A DNA stretch of 60,000 bases from Strigamia acuminata (Eukaryota > Arthropoda > Chilopoda > Geophilomorpha > Linotaeniidae), in assembly GCA_949358305.1 (NCBI GenBank), contig OX442316.1:622001-682000 (forward strand), written 5' to 3'. The position numbers and the translations under genes are program-made. The notes beneath the pieces are model-generated. The model saw only the letters and a list, made by a program, of their open reading frames with translations. It ran no database searches and was not told the DNA's origin. Shown here in pieces: positions 1 through 9,900 of the stretch (the first letter of the stretch is position 1; every line of letters begins with the position of its first letter).

Positions 1-786
1 AATGGTTGCAGACAACTTTGTAAGTTGCGCCTTCACCGCCTTGACAGGGTGTACTTCTGTGATTGGTTTCAATTCCTTAAGAGACTTGAGCAAAGCTGCT
101 CGCTGCGCTTCGTCGTCCCCATAACTTCGAATCAATTGACTACGAGCTAAGTCGTAGGATCCATCCACTTGTCTAAAGGTGGATATTAGCGTTGCTGCTT
201 CACCTGTGCAGAATGACTGCAGGTATTGCAGCTTCTCTACTTCCGAGAGGTCTGAGTTTGTGTGCACTGTTGAGTCAAATCGATCCAAAAAGGACTTGAA
301 CTCCACAACTTCTCCACCAAACTTTGCTATTTCCAACTTTGGAAGTTTAGCGTTGCGATTCCTTTGCGCTAATTGTGAAAGACTACTTTGTTGTGAAACA
401 TTAGTCTCATTCTGGCTTGTATTGGCAGACGACGTCGACGCATTTGCCGTCCAATGCGACACAAATCGTTGCGCCACTTGGCTACGGTGCTTCAACACTG
501 CCATAGGCGTGTAATAACCCTCGATTTCCCTAAGGTTGGCCATGTACTGATCTCTAGGTATCAGTGGTTGCATCAGGTTCAGGTCATCAACCATCTTCTT
601 AATCTGTTCCTCTGCGGCTAAAGCAGTTGCTTCTAGCTCTGCAGGATCGGTAATGGCCTTTGATTCCTTCAACAACTCCTCAACTGCGACCCCAACCGTC
701 TCAAATCGAGAGGTCAAAACGTCCAACTCATCCGGCTTAGGAATTGTAACCGGTGTAGGTGAGGTTCTTCCTGGTGACGTAGACAT
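1..786 (-). CDS. gag: Gag (or Gag-Pol) N-terminal part, BEL/Pao element A, truncated by window edge
   Basis: The reading frame is open for all 262 codons from the ATG at 786-784 to the window edge, with no stop. The protein starts MSTSPGRTSP. The DUF1759-type Gag core begins near residue 140 with NAKLPKLEIAKFGGEV. It continues through VEKLQYLQSFCTGEAA and LIRSYGDDEAQRAALL, which align with VEKLQYLQTMCVGEAA and LERNYGDEDAQQTALI in elements C and E. This core is the capsid-like region of BEL/Pao Gag, which assembles the cytoplasmic particle packaging element RNA. The ATG was chosen because it is the first in frame and its position matches the other elements, where about 135 residues precede the conserved core. 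Zinc knuckles and Pol are not reached. Confidence 0.9.
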   Translation of the reverse strand, partial: MSTSPGRTSPTPVTIPKPDELDVLTSRFETVGVAVEELLKESKAITDPAELEATALAAEEQIKKMVDDLNLMQPLIPRDQYMANLREIEGYYTPMAVLKHRSQVAQRFVSHWTANASTSSANTSQNETNVSQQSSLSQLAQRNRNAKLPKLEIAKFGGEVVEFKSFLDRFDSTVHTNSDLSEVEKLQYLQSFCTGEAATLISTFRQVDGSYDLARSQLIRSYGDDEAQRAALLKSLKELKPITEVHPVKAVKAQLTKLSATI

Positions 787-1219
787 GCTGATCGCACCTG
801 AAAAGGTTGGAAAGCAAAGACAATTACTACGGTCACCTTACACCAACACACAACACACACGTTAAACTTAAGACAAACCTTTAGAATCTGAGTGCTTAAA
901 CACCCAAACTCTCTGCTATACAGACAAAACTCCAAAAGGATTTCTAAAATAATTTGAGTGGTTGAATCACAGACTCACTCAAAAGCTCAACTAAAACCTT
1001 TTTAGAGTAAATCCCTAACAATTCTGAGAATGTAAATACTCAGACTGACTAACTCTCTTCTAAAATTACAAGTAAACTGCTTCTGTTTACAAATAAATGC
1101 TCTAAGAGAATTTAAATAATCCCTGTTCACAAGAATTCCACTAAAAATCATGCAAACTATAGACTATTCTAGCTAAATCTGTTGCTCTCCTGCTTATGCA
1201 GTTATAGTAGAGCCAAAAC

Positions 1220-1711
1220 TTATTTTATATCACTTAAAATGCAATAGCAAGACTCATATCTCCCCCAAAAAGACACAAATAAAAACCCAAAGCAAAACCC
1301 ATCAAAATCACAAAGAAACAACTGAATGTCATCTTCAAAAAACATGGCGAACTGCTGCACATTGCGTTGTGTCACTTGAACTGGACCCCTGGCATTGATG
1401 GTCGCTTCTAGACGATTCTCAGCTGCACAAACTTGATCGGAAATACATGCGGAACCAGCCGCTAACTGCACAAACCGTCCTGTTGTCACAAATCCCCTGA
1501 ATCGTCTGTGAAGTGGCCAAACTCTAGCTTCACGCACGGTGATCAAACGCGCACGAATCCGGGTCACAGGCACCAAAAAACAAACTTCCCCTGTTGCAAA
1601 CAGACATGTCGAACTCGGAAGTCGCGTGGTACATTCATAGGCAACTGTCCTGTTGCGCATCCATGATCGTATAGTAGAAATTCCAGCAGCAGAAAGCGTT
1701 AGGCCTAGCAT
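1220..1711 (-). CDS. LTR-spanning leader ORF of element A (163 aa, function unknown)
   Basis: This frame starts at an ATG about 120 nt inside the 5' LTR (1711), crosses the LTR end and primer site, and stops at 1220, about 430 nt before gag. I do not recognise the protein. The primer site is read in frame as LVPVTRI. The same position is read as LVAVTRI in D, LVHVTRI in C, VVHVTRI in E and LVPFCLTRM in B. About 64 residues later comes VTQR, matching ITQR in C, D and E. A conserved frame across diverged families suggests translation, but constraint on the RNA itself could give the same picture. It is upstream of gag, so it could also act as an upstream ORF that modulates Gag translation. Confidence 0.35.
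   Translation of the reverse strand: MLGLTLSAAGISTIRSWMRNRTVAYECTTRLPSSTCLFATGEVCFLVPVTRIRARLITVREARVWPLHRRFRGFVTTGRFVQLAAGSACISDQVCAAENRLEATINARGPVQVTQRNVQQFAMFFEDDIQLFLCDFDGFCFGFLFVSFWGRYESCYCILSDIK
1258..1271 (-). other. TTTTTGGGGGA leader motif, element A
   Basis: The sense strand reads TTTTTGGGGGAGAT. The same core occurs in the leaders of B (6902), C (19783), D (23327 and 23396) and E (38766). A T-run followed by a G-run and purines resembles the 3' part of retroviral polypurine tracts. A packaging or dimerisation role is equally possible. Confidence 0.45.
1554..1575 (-). other. Primer-binding-site-like motif, element A
   Basis: On the element strand it begins TGGTGCCTGTGACCCGGATT. 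It resembles the complement of an animal tRNA-His 3' end (TGGTGCCGTGA...GGATTC, from general knowledge) with one extra base. It lies 16 nt inside the LTR edge rather than directly against it. Equivalent motifs occur in the other four elements. Confidence 0.5.
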
Positions 1712-1891
1712 TAGGCCTAGTTCTCAAACTGTAGATCAAATGGGAAAAACATCTCAGCTAATGGGCAAGAAAATGTGTCTTCAAGGAGGAGGAAAGTCAG
1801 CTTGGCTCTCTACTCACTCATTCTCTGGGAACTCATTTCAGAAATAATCCAAAGGAAGAACATCAAAGAAAGAGAAAAGAATAACAACTTA

Positions 1892-1897
1892 TTTATT
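1892..1897 (-). terminator. AATAAA polyadenylation signal in element A LTR
   Basis: AATAAA on the element's sense strand inside the LTR, 300 nt from the LTR/leader edge and followed by a T-rich stretch. The 3' LTR copy would provide the 3' end of the genomic RNA. Confidence 0.5.
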
Positions 1898-2246
1898 CTA
1901 AATCAACCATAACAAGCTTCTTCTAGCAACAGCTAGTAACAACAGTAACTCACTCTCAACCTAGCAACAACAAGCGCCTAGCAACCGTGAACAATGGCGC
2001 TAAAATAGGCTTATTTACAAGCGACAATTACTCATTATAAATAACTTATTGCCTCCAAAGAGGGCGCTACGTGTCTCAAACTTAACCCTTTTACATCAAA
2101 ATTGATAATAAGTAATAAAAGCTTAAACTTAACATCTATTAGAGGCATAAAATACATAAATAAACAAGTATTAACAATTCCCATTCTTAGTTCCAGAGGA
2201 AAGCCAACTTCCCTTCTCAAAGACAAAAGCCAACCGCTCATCATGC

Positions 2247-2257
2247 AAGATGGCGGC
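2247..2257 (+). promoter_or_regulatory. YY1/Pho-type site in element A LTR
   Basis: AAGATGGCGGC is an exact match to the classic YY1 (Drosophila Pho) consensus. Similar sites are found near the 5' ends of B, C and E. Confidence 0.4.
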
Positions 2258-2863
2258 ACAGCAACTTGCTAACAGTTGTGCAGGCGAACAGGAGCGAGCC
2301 AGACAGACTTCCATAGCCGCCCTTGACCAGACATCGACGCAAGGACCTTCCAAACAGCGTGGGGACTCGAACGAGAGTCCAAACCAAGGCGTATCGACGC
2401 CGCTCTAGACACACACGCGGATCCGATGCGTCCAAATGCCGTCACTGTCACGGGAGCTTTACGCCGCTCGCCACCTGCTGCCTCACGTCTTGGAAAGTCG
2501 CTGACCCCCTAAAACATCAAGCAAAAGGTAAACAACAATCAAATAAAATATGCCTATCTCAAAACAACTCTAATAATTCTTAAACTAATACACAGAATTA
2601 CTAAACCACTAAAACGATCACATCAAAACGACCACAAGTGACCGACAACACATCTCCCGACCAATCCAGGTGCGACTGGCAGCATGACGACCGTCAAGGA
2701 CATCACCAAACAAGACCGCTGGTCAGCCAAACAACCGGACATCTCAGATATGTCTCCAACTTGTGTCAAAAACTAAAAACCAAATTAAAAAGTCAATTCT
2801 TCTTTTCAGAAGCCAAAACGTGGAAAACTTCTAAATCTTTTTGTTGCGTTTCTGCTCGCAACA

Positions 2864-5484
2864 GAATAGACTTTTGATCTCATCACAGTTGACTTAGCAC
2901 AAACACAACAAGTCCAATGTCTCTGAATGTTTAGAAATAGTGTTTAAACCTTAGTAGAAGCCTTCAATATAAGTTTTAGCAACACCCAAGCAATAAATTT
3001 TGAAAAAAAAATTTTGAGCTTATTTCACATCGCAGTTGACTTAGCACAAACACCACAAGACCAATGTCTCTGAATGTTCAGAAATAGTGTTTAAACCTTA
3101 GTAGAAGGCTCCAATGTAAGTTTTAGAAACATCCAACCGATGATTTGGGCGAATAGACTTTTGATCTCATCACAGTTGACTTAGCACAAACACCACAAGA
3201 CCAATGTCTCTGAATGTTCAGAAATAGTGTTTAAACCTTAGTAGAAGGCTCCAATGTAAGTTTTAGAAACATTCAACCGATGATTTGGGAGAATAGACTT
3301 TTGATCTCATCACAGTTGACTTAGCACAAACACCACAAGACCAATGTCTCTGAATGTTCAGAAATAGTGTTTAAACCTTAGTAGAAGACTCCAATGTAAG
3401 TTTTAGAAACATCCAACCAATGATTTGGGAGAATAGACTTTGATCTCATCACAGTTGACTTAGCACAAACACCACAAGATTAATGTCTCTGAATGTTCAG
3501 AAATAGTGTTTAAACCTTAGTAGAAGGCTCCAATGTAAGTTTTAGAAACATCCAACCAATGATTTGGGAGAATAGACTTTGATCTCATCACAGTTGACTT
3601 AGCACAAACACCACAAGACCAATGTCTCTGAATGTTCAGAAATAGTGTTTAAACCTTAGTAGAAGCCTTCAATGTAAGTTTTAGCAACATCCAAGCAATG
3701 ATTTGGGAGAATAGACTTTTGATCTCATCACAGTTGACTTAGCACAAACACCACAAAACCAATGTCTCTGAATGTTCAGAAATAGTGTTTAAACCTTAGT
3801 AGAAGGCTCCAATGTAAGTTTTAGAAACATCCAACCAATGATTTGGGAGAATAGACTTTTGATCTCATCACAGTTGACTTAGCACAAACACCACAAGACC
3901 AATGTCTCTGAATGTTCAGAAATAGTGTTTAAACCTTAGTAGAAGGCTCCAATGTAAGTTTTAGAAACATCCAACCGATGATTTGGGCGAATAGACTTTT
4001 GATCTCATCACAGTTGACTTAGCACAAACACCACAAGACCAATGTCTCTGAATGTTCAGAAATAGTGTTTAAACCTTAGTAGAAGGCTCCAATGTAAGTT
4101 TTAGAAACATTCAACCGATGATTTGGGAGAATAGACTTTTGATCTCATCACAGTTGACTTAGCACAAACACCACAAGACCAATGTCTCTGAATGTTCAGA
4201 AATAGTGTTTAAATCTTAGTAGAAGGCTCCAATGTAAGTTTTAGAAACATTCAACCGATGATTTGGGAGAATAGACTTTTGATCTCATCACAGTTGACTT
4301 AGCACAAACACCACAAGACCAATGTCTCTGAATGTTCAGAAATAGTGTTTAAACCTTAGTAGAAGGCTCCAATGTAAGTTTTAGAAACATCCAACCAATG
4401 ATTTGGGAGAATAGACTTTTGATCTCATCACAGTTGACTTAGCACAAACACCACAAGACCAATGTCTCTGAATGTTCAGAAATAGTGTTTAAACCTTAGT
4501 AGAAGGCTCCAATGTAAGTTTTAGAAACATCCAACCAATGATTTGGGAGAATAGACTTTGATCTCATCACAGTTGACTTAGCACAAACACCACAAGACCA
4601 ATGTCTCTGAATGTTCAGAAATAGTGTTTAAACCTTAGTAGAAGCCTTCAATGTAAGTTTTAGCAACATCCAAGCAATGATTTGGGAGAATAGACTTTTG
4701 ATCTCATCACAGTTGACTTAGCACAAACACCACAAAACCAATGTCTCTGAATGTTCAGAAATAGTGTTTAAACCTTAGTAGAAGGCTCCAATGTAAGTTT
4801 TAGAAACATCCAACCAATGATTTGGGAGAATAGACTTTTGATCTCATCACAGTTGACTTAGCACAAACACCACAAGACCAATGTCTCTGAATGTTCAGAA
4901 ATAGTGTTTAAACCTTAGTAGAAGGCTCCAATGTAAGTTTTAGAAACATCCAACCAATGATTTGAGAGAATAGACTTTTGATCTCATCACAGTTGACTTA
5001 GCACAAACACCACAAGACCAATGTCTCTGAATGTTCAGAAATAGTGTTTAAACCTTAGTAGAAGGCTCCAATGTAAGTTTTAGAAACATCCAACCAATGA
5101 TTTGGGAGAATAGACTTTGATCTCATCACAGTTGACTTAGCACAAACACCACAAGACCAATGTCTCTGAATGTTCAGAAATAGTGTTTAAACCTTAGTAG
5201 AAGGCTCCAATGTAAGTTTTAGAAACATCCAACCAATGATTTGGGAGAATAGACTTTTGATCTCATCACAGTTGACTTAGCACAAACACCACAAGACCAA
5301 TGTCTCTGAATGTTCAGAAATAGTGTTTAAACCTTAGTAGAAGGCTCCAATGTAAGTTTTAGAAACATCCAACCGATGATTTGGGCGAATAGACTTTTGA
5401 TCTCATCACAGTTGACTTAGCACAAACACCACAAGACCAATGTCTCTGAATGTTCAGAAATAGTGTTTAAACCTTAGTAAAAGG
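2864..5484. repeat. Satellite array, left block (140-bp monomer, about 19 copies)
   Basis: Tandem head-to-tail monomers of 139, 140 or 147 bp, phased from AGTTGACTTAGC (first full one at 2887). I distinguish variants by their ends: f (147 bp, with an A-run), a (GGGCGAAT), b (CATTCAACCG), c (CATCCAACCA), c' (one T shorter), d (GCCTTCAATG) and c2 (CACAAAACC). The order here is f a b c' c' d c2 a b b c c' d c2 c c' c a and part of b. Copies differ by only a few bases. No coding capacity. The left end is cut by element A and the right end by element B. Confidence 0.97.
5481..5484. repeat. Target-site duplication of element B, left copy (AAGG)
   Basis: AAGG before the 5' LTR matches AAGG at 11552-11555 after the 3' LTR. 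Unbroken monomers read GTAGAAGGCTCC here. Confidence 0.85.
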
Positions 5485-5936
5485 TGTTGCGAGCACGCGC
5501 AACATGGATTTTTGCTATCGCAATAGCGGATTTGCTTTGATTAATCATTAATTTAAGTTTGTGTTTAGTTAATAGTGCAGCTTAAGTTTTGGCTAAAGGT
5601 TAAATGAATTTCGTGTAGTTTGTGACGTGTGAGTGGTGAATTACCTGATTTAAGCTGTCTTTCTTAAAGTAATCTTGCATCTTTTCTTTGATTCTTTGGA
5701 GTTTTACTGCTTGGATTCGTCCAAAGAGTTGCTGTTGTTAGTTCCTAAGTTAGTTTGTTTATTTGAAACACTTTGTCTTAATTTATTAAGGTTTTGTGCC
5801 TTTTGTAATGATTTTATACTCGAAACTGTGTATTTTCTTGTATACGCTTTATCATTTTGTCACTAGAGGGACAATTCGCCTCTTGCGAGCGATTGTTGCC
5901 ACTCGTTGCTAAGAGCTGCTGCTCTAATTGTTGTAG

Positions 5937-5949
5937 GTTGCGCAGCAAC
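5937..5949 (+). promoter_or_regulatory. RFX-like inverted repeat GTTGC-GCA-GCAAC in element B LTR
   Basis: GTTGCGCAGCAAC has two RFX half-sites separated by 3 nt. It lies just upstream of the TATA box and is repeated at 11232-11244. It is weaker than the exact X-boxes in C, D and E because the central spacing differs. Confidence 0.35.
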
Positions 5950-5959
5950 TACACTGACT

Positions 5960-5968
5960 TATATATAG
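5960..5968 (+). promoter_or_regulatory. TATA box in element B 5' LTR
   Basis: TATATATAG, about 30 nt upstream of a likely start near 5990 and 80 nt upstream of AATAAA. The 3' LTR copy is at 11255-11263. Confidence 0.5.
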
Positions 5969-5989
5969 TTTTTCTAGTCCTAAGTAACG

Positions 5990-6829
5990 TTGATTTTCTC
6001 CTCTCTTATGTGTAATGTTTTGATAGATTTTAACTTTACAATAAATTCGTTTTTGTGTGCTAACTTGAGCACAATAGTATTGAATTATCCCAACATGTTC
6101 AGCAGCTCACTTTACAGGTTTCACATCAAGGTTTTTCCTGTAATGGACTTTCTTCTTTGGGATTCTTCACAAGTTCTGGTAAATAGGGTTATTTATTTTA
6201 ACCATTTTCTAATGTCTTCTAGAGTGCAACACGGTCTTCAAGCACTGCTAGAAACAAAGTTGGTGCCGTTTTGCTTGACCAGGATGCTAGCCAAGTGTCG
6301 TCAGGTTGCCGTGAGTTCGAAAATGGGTGACATCGCCGCCATTTTCGGAAACAAGATCGGTAATTGCAGTGGAAGCTGCCAGCGCTTAGTGACGACAGAC
6401 GCATCGTGTCAAGCCAGCGCATTCACAAGCGCAATGCGTGTGGCTGTCGGTCAAATCGAGAATTGCTGCTCGGGATGGCGAAATTCGTCTCAGATTCGCC
6501 CAGTACGAGTGCGTCGTATGGCGGAATGCAGCGACCACTTCGGGATCGTCGATGGAGAGAGTTTCGGCAAGATTTTCCAGGATTTCGTGTGCCCAGTTCG
6601 TTGGACAGTACGAGGCTGTGTCCACACAGACGTGCGCCGTCTCACAAGCGACGCGGTCAAGATTCCAGTCGAGTTGTTTCTTCAGCAGCAGAGCGAGTTC
6701 TCTCAGTTGTACCGGACAGTCCCGCCAAAAGATTCGTGCCGTCAGCGCACACAGAATGGTCACCGAGTTTGGAAGAGTCACTCTTCAAGCGTCAGTCGGC
6801 CGCCAGTTATACACAACGCAATGTACTAG
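5990..6829 (+). CDS. LTR-spanning leader ORF of element B (279 aa, function unknown)
   Basis: Opens at an ATG about 30 nt downstream of the LTR TATA box, reads through the rest of the LTR and the primer motif, and stops at 6829. No known domain is visible. The primer region is read in the same frame as in the other elements (LVPFCLTRM here against LVPVTRI in A), with an in-frame insertion of about two codons. The stretch 6386-6781 is also open in two other plus frames and one minus frame. Part of its openness therefore reflects a stop-poor, GC-richer sequence, which weakens the coding argument. It could be translated, or it could be a conserved RNA leader. Confidence 0.3.
   Translation: MIFSSLMCNVLIDFNFTINSFLCANLSTIVLNYPNMFSSSLYRFHIKVFPVMDFLLWDSSQVLVNRVIYFNHFLMSSRVQHGLQALLETKLVPFCLTRMLAKCRQVAVSSKMGDIAAIFGNKIGNCSGSCQRLVTTDASCQASAFTSAMRVAVGQIENCCSGWRNSSQIRPVRVRRMAECSDHFGIVDGESFGKIFQDFVCPVRWTVRGCVHTDVRRLTSDAVKIPVELFLQQQSEFSQLYRTVPPKDSCRQRTQNGHRVWKSHSSSVSRPPVIHNAMY
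6040..6045 (+). terminator. AATAAA polyadenylation signal in element B 5' LTR
   Basis: AATAAA downstream of the TATA box. The functional copy would be the one in the 3' LTR (11335-11340). Confidence 0.5.
6261..6285 (+). other. Primer-binding-site-like motif, element B
   Basis: Starts TGGTGCCG four bases after the LTR and continues to TGACCAGGAT after seven extra bases. The first eight bases match the tRNA-His complement without a gap. The second part matches the TGACCAGGAT found in C, D and E. Confidence 0.5.
6335..6345 (+). promoter_or_regulatory. YY1-type site downstream of element B primer site
   Basis: GCCGCCATTTT, the reverse orientation of the AAAATGGCGGC YY1 consensus, about 80 nt inside the internal region. 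C and E have AAGATGGCGAC in their leaders. Confidence 0.35.
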
Positions 6830-6901
6830 AGTCGGCAATGAAGATTTCGTTTTTTTGTCGATTATATTTTTCTCGTTTTTATCAAATGTTAATTTTTAAG
6901 A

Positions 6902-6915
6902 TTTTTGGGGGAAAT
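6902..6915 (+). other. TTTTTGGGGGA leader motif, element B
   Basis: TTTTTGGGGGAAAT, the same core as in the leaders of A, C, D and E, although the surrounding sequence is not otherwise alike. Confidence 0.45.
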
Positions 6916-9900
6916 TGTGAGTGTTTGGGTTTTTAAAGGGCGTTAGCTTTCTAGAATGTTTAGGTGTCGTTTTGAGCTCGTGCGTAAGAAGTTACGCGGC
7001 TTTCCCTGGTTTTTCTTAGCATGTTCGCGCCTTGGGGCGACAGTTTACCTTGACAGGCTGTCCGCAAGGGCCCTTTAAGTTCCCTACCTCAGCTTTTGCC
7101 CTCCTCGCTTACGGTTATGTTGCTATTGTCCTCAGTTCCTTGTTTAAGTGCCAAAGAATGATTTGTACGTATTTATTGGCTTTCTGTGTCTGGATTTAAT
7201 AAGGGAGTCCAATTTTCTGATCGCATTTATGCCTGTGCTGGTTAATAGCTTTATTCTTTGTTCACTCACGTTTTTGGTAAGAATTTTTGGTTTAATATGT
7301 GAGAAGCAAGGCTACTTGTTTCCAAGTTTCCCTTTTTAAACGAGTTTGCCAATTTATCACGTTATTAGCTCTTTGGACTTGAGTTCTTTGATCTCCCGGG
7401 GTTTCTCCCTTTTTCGTGTAGTCTTTTTAAGAAATTTTTAGGCTTAATGACAGGAGCGTCGTCACATTTGCAAATTTTTAGTGGTGTTGGCCAGTTAGTC
7501 GTCAGCTCGGGGTCGATTAACTCCCGCTTTTAGCTTTCTGCCCTACGCTAAAGTTAAATTACTAGCTATTGTGAGCCAACCAGTTCCTTCTCCTCGTCCT
7601 TCCCGCCTATCAGAGCGGCGGTCAGGGGGGTCCTTGAGTGATCTGGCTTCTTCTCGTCATGTGAGCCTGCTCTTGTGTTTGGAATGTGGACAACCTCTGG
7701 TCTTTACGTTTTGTGTCCAATGTTTTTCGTGTGCCGCACGAGTTTCCTCGTGAGCTCTGGTGTCGATCATCTCTCCGCTTCGGGAGAGGGCACACCCGTT
7801 TGTATTCGTGTGTTTGTAGAACGTTTCTTGTTTATAGAACGTGATTCGTTCTTTTGCTGCTCATGTCTAGCTGAACGAGCGCTGGCCCGCGAGGTCAGTC
7901 GGTTCTTATCTGTCCGTCAATTTCTGTTCGGTTAGATTGTTATACGACTTGTTTGCAAGTGGGTTTGGATATAGAAAGGTGTGTGACTTCTGTCGGTGCT
8001 GGAAGTTTAGAGCAGCCGATCCGCACCGCCCACTGGGCAAGTCCAGTTTCTGTTGTTGACCGCTGCACCCAGTGTCTACCGCTGGTGATGTACGTTCTGC
8101 ATTTTCGCTTTCTCTTCGTGGAAACGTCCGTAGCGTTTCATGAGTCTTCATTAGTGATTAGTCTCGCCTTTTATCGTTTAAAAAAGGGAGTTTAGTTATT
8201 CTAGTTCTTTGGGGCAACCTTAGAATTTGGACATTTTAGCTTATTCGTTTAGGAAATAGCTTGCTTGCTATTTTTGGGTTGCGGCTAGCTAGCGTGGCGT
8301 TAGGGTATAGGTACTTGTTTTGGATGGTCGTTCTTGCTGTGCACAGCAAGGACTGCCATTCGATGTGTTTCAGAGGGCAGGTTTGCACTGCCATACTCTG
8401 TCAGATGTCGTGTCCGAGACATAGTCCCTGCGCCTCTTGGCGGCCCCTATTTCTACGTTTGCTTCCCGTGACTGAGTAGTTGTTGTTAGTCTTTCATCCC
8501 TAGCTCTGCAGTGAGGCAGACATGCACTAGGCAGGGAGCCCACTCTAGGATGGGTCGAAGGACGTGTGTGTGCGGCCTTCTTGGCGCCGGCACTCGGCAA
8601 CACGTTTTAGTCATTGGACAACACGTGCTTTCAGTAGAGTGGCGATTTCCGGAAGTCGGCTTGCTGATCGACGATGTGGTCAATGGGTATGTGAGCGAGT
8701 CAATTGTCGACTTGCAGTTGCTTACCGGTTCCAGTAATGCGGTTGGCAACTGGCAAGTCCTTGTGCTCATGTCTATATGTGACGCCCCTCGTAATCAGAG
8801 ACGTCAAGCAACCCTCCCTCTTCTCTCGTTTCTCGGTTCAATCATATTGGTTCCGACTCGGGGTGGGCCAAGCGTTCATACGGTAGCCTCCTTATTGGAG
8901 CATGGGGTTTTAACTAGATCTAGTTTCGATTTCCCTCTCGGTTAAAGAAGTTTCAGTCTTCGTGGTAGTCTGCTCACAACAGGCTACACGGTGGCCCGAG
9001 TGCGGACGTGCAGTCCATCGGGTACCTCCTTGTTCAAGGCGCATTCGTAAAGCGCAGCTCGGTTGAAAGAAAGCCACCGGTTTTAATTTCTTTTCAACGA
9101 CGTGATTAGTTTTCGTGCAGGAAGTGTAGCTTCGTTTCATTTGGTTGCAGTTGCACTGCTTCCAACGTTTTTCAGTATCGTTTGACACCTGTTGATCTTC
9201 AAAAAGAAGCAGGCCCCTTTCCTTTCTTTTCTCGTGGGGAGGAAATGGATTGATTATTTGGGTACGGACTTATTCCCTCTTCGAAAAAAAGCAGGAAGTT
9301 TAGTGTTTTGGAATTCTTGCTGGTTTTCACAGTTCCAGTTTGTTAGTTTCCCTTGTGAGGCCATACTTGGCCAATAGCTTTAGTGATAATATTGACGTTT
9401 TTGCCGGTATTTATTTGCACGGAACGTGTTCGTTTTTTTTAGATAATTGGACCGTTTTTCTTTTATTAGTTAGATAAAGTTGTGGTCGATGGGTCAGTGT
9501 GCGCGTGTTTCATTGTCACTGTGGACAAGAGGTCGCAGTTGGCTTGCACAGTCATCTGACTAAGTCTTTCCTTTTTTCTTTATTCTCTGCTCTTAGCGGT
9601 TTCGTGGGTTCATGTCAAGTCAGGGTGCGGTCAACGCCTTTGCGTGGCAGTGGCTGCGAATGGTTCGCATTGCCTGAGCTTCATGCTTTCTCGTTCTCTT
9701 TTTCCTTCTTCTGGCGTGATCATGTTAGCTAGGTGGTCATGGCTTTGGGTAAGTGGTTAGTTAGTCACTCTTTGCGAAAGAGTGGTGCCTAGGTCTTGAC
9801 GGCATTTTCTAGTTCTTCGTACGAATGCTGGGTGGTTGGTCAGACGATAGGTCTGGGTCAACGCATTCATTCCCTTATTTTGCATTTTTCTTGTTTTCTA

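Larger units (their letters stand above)
787..1591 (-). other. Element A untranslated leader between 5' LTR and gag
   Basis: The 805-bp leader has a tRNA-His-like primer site near its 5' end (1554-1575), an open frame running in from the LTR (to 1220), and the motif TTTTTGGGGGAGAT at 1258-1271 shared with the other four elements. The part nearest gag (about 830-1220) is AT-rich, and I see no further feature in it. Confidence 0.7.
1..2863 (-). mobile_element. Element A: partial BEL/Pao LTR retrotransposon (5' LTR, leader, Gag start)
   Basis: Minus-strand element entering from the left edge. From its 5' end it has an LTR (1592-2863), a leader (787-1591) and the start of Gag (1-786). The rest of Gag-Pol and the 3' LTR lie outside the window. 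Its right edge is sharp: the LTR ends GCAACA at 2863 and the next base starts mid-monomer satellite (GAATAGAC...), so it inserted into the array. GAAT (2864-2867) is the expected right copy of a 4-bp target duplication, but the left copy is not visible. Gag is clearly homologous to C, D and E but only moderately similar, and the LTR is different, so this is a separate BEL/Pao family. Confidence 0.9.
1592..2863 (-). repeat. 5' LTR of element A (1,272 bp)
   Basis: In the plus orientation it starts TGTTGCAAACAG and ends GCTCGCAACA, giving the TGTTGC...GCAACA termini of this group. The left edge is 16 nt from the primer-like motif, and the right edge abuts satellite in mid-monomer. It contains an AATAAA signal on the sense strand (1892-1897), an AAGATGGCGGC YY1-type site (2247-2257), and several TAGCAAC/TAGTAAC half-sites around 1924-1978. 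No second copy is in the window. Confidence 0.85.
5485..6256 (+). repeat. 5' LTR of element B (772 bp)
   Basis: Starts with TGTTGCGAGCACGCGCAACA, in which TGTTGCG and CGCAACA form an inverted repeat around 6 nt, and ends GCTAGAAACA. Inside are GTTGCGCAGCAAC (5937-5949, RFX-like), a TATATATAG box (5960-5968) and AATAAA (6040-6045). This order is consistent with U3 ending near 5990. The copy at 10780-11551 is offset by 5,295 bp throughout, with no indel. Confidence 0.95.

Noticed and set aside
8486-8945. Overlapping 144- and 94-residue frames in element B as genes
   Set aside because: Opposite-strand overlapping short frames with no motif and no counterpart in other elements. Likely chance.
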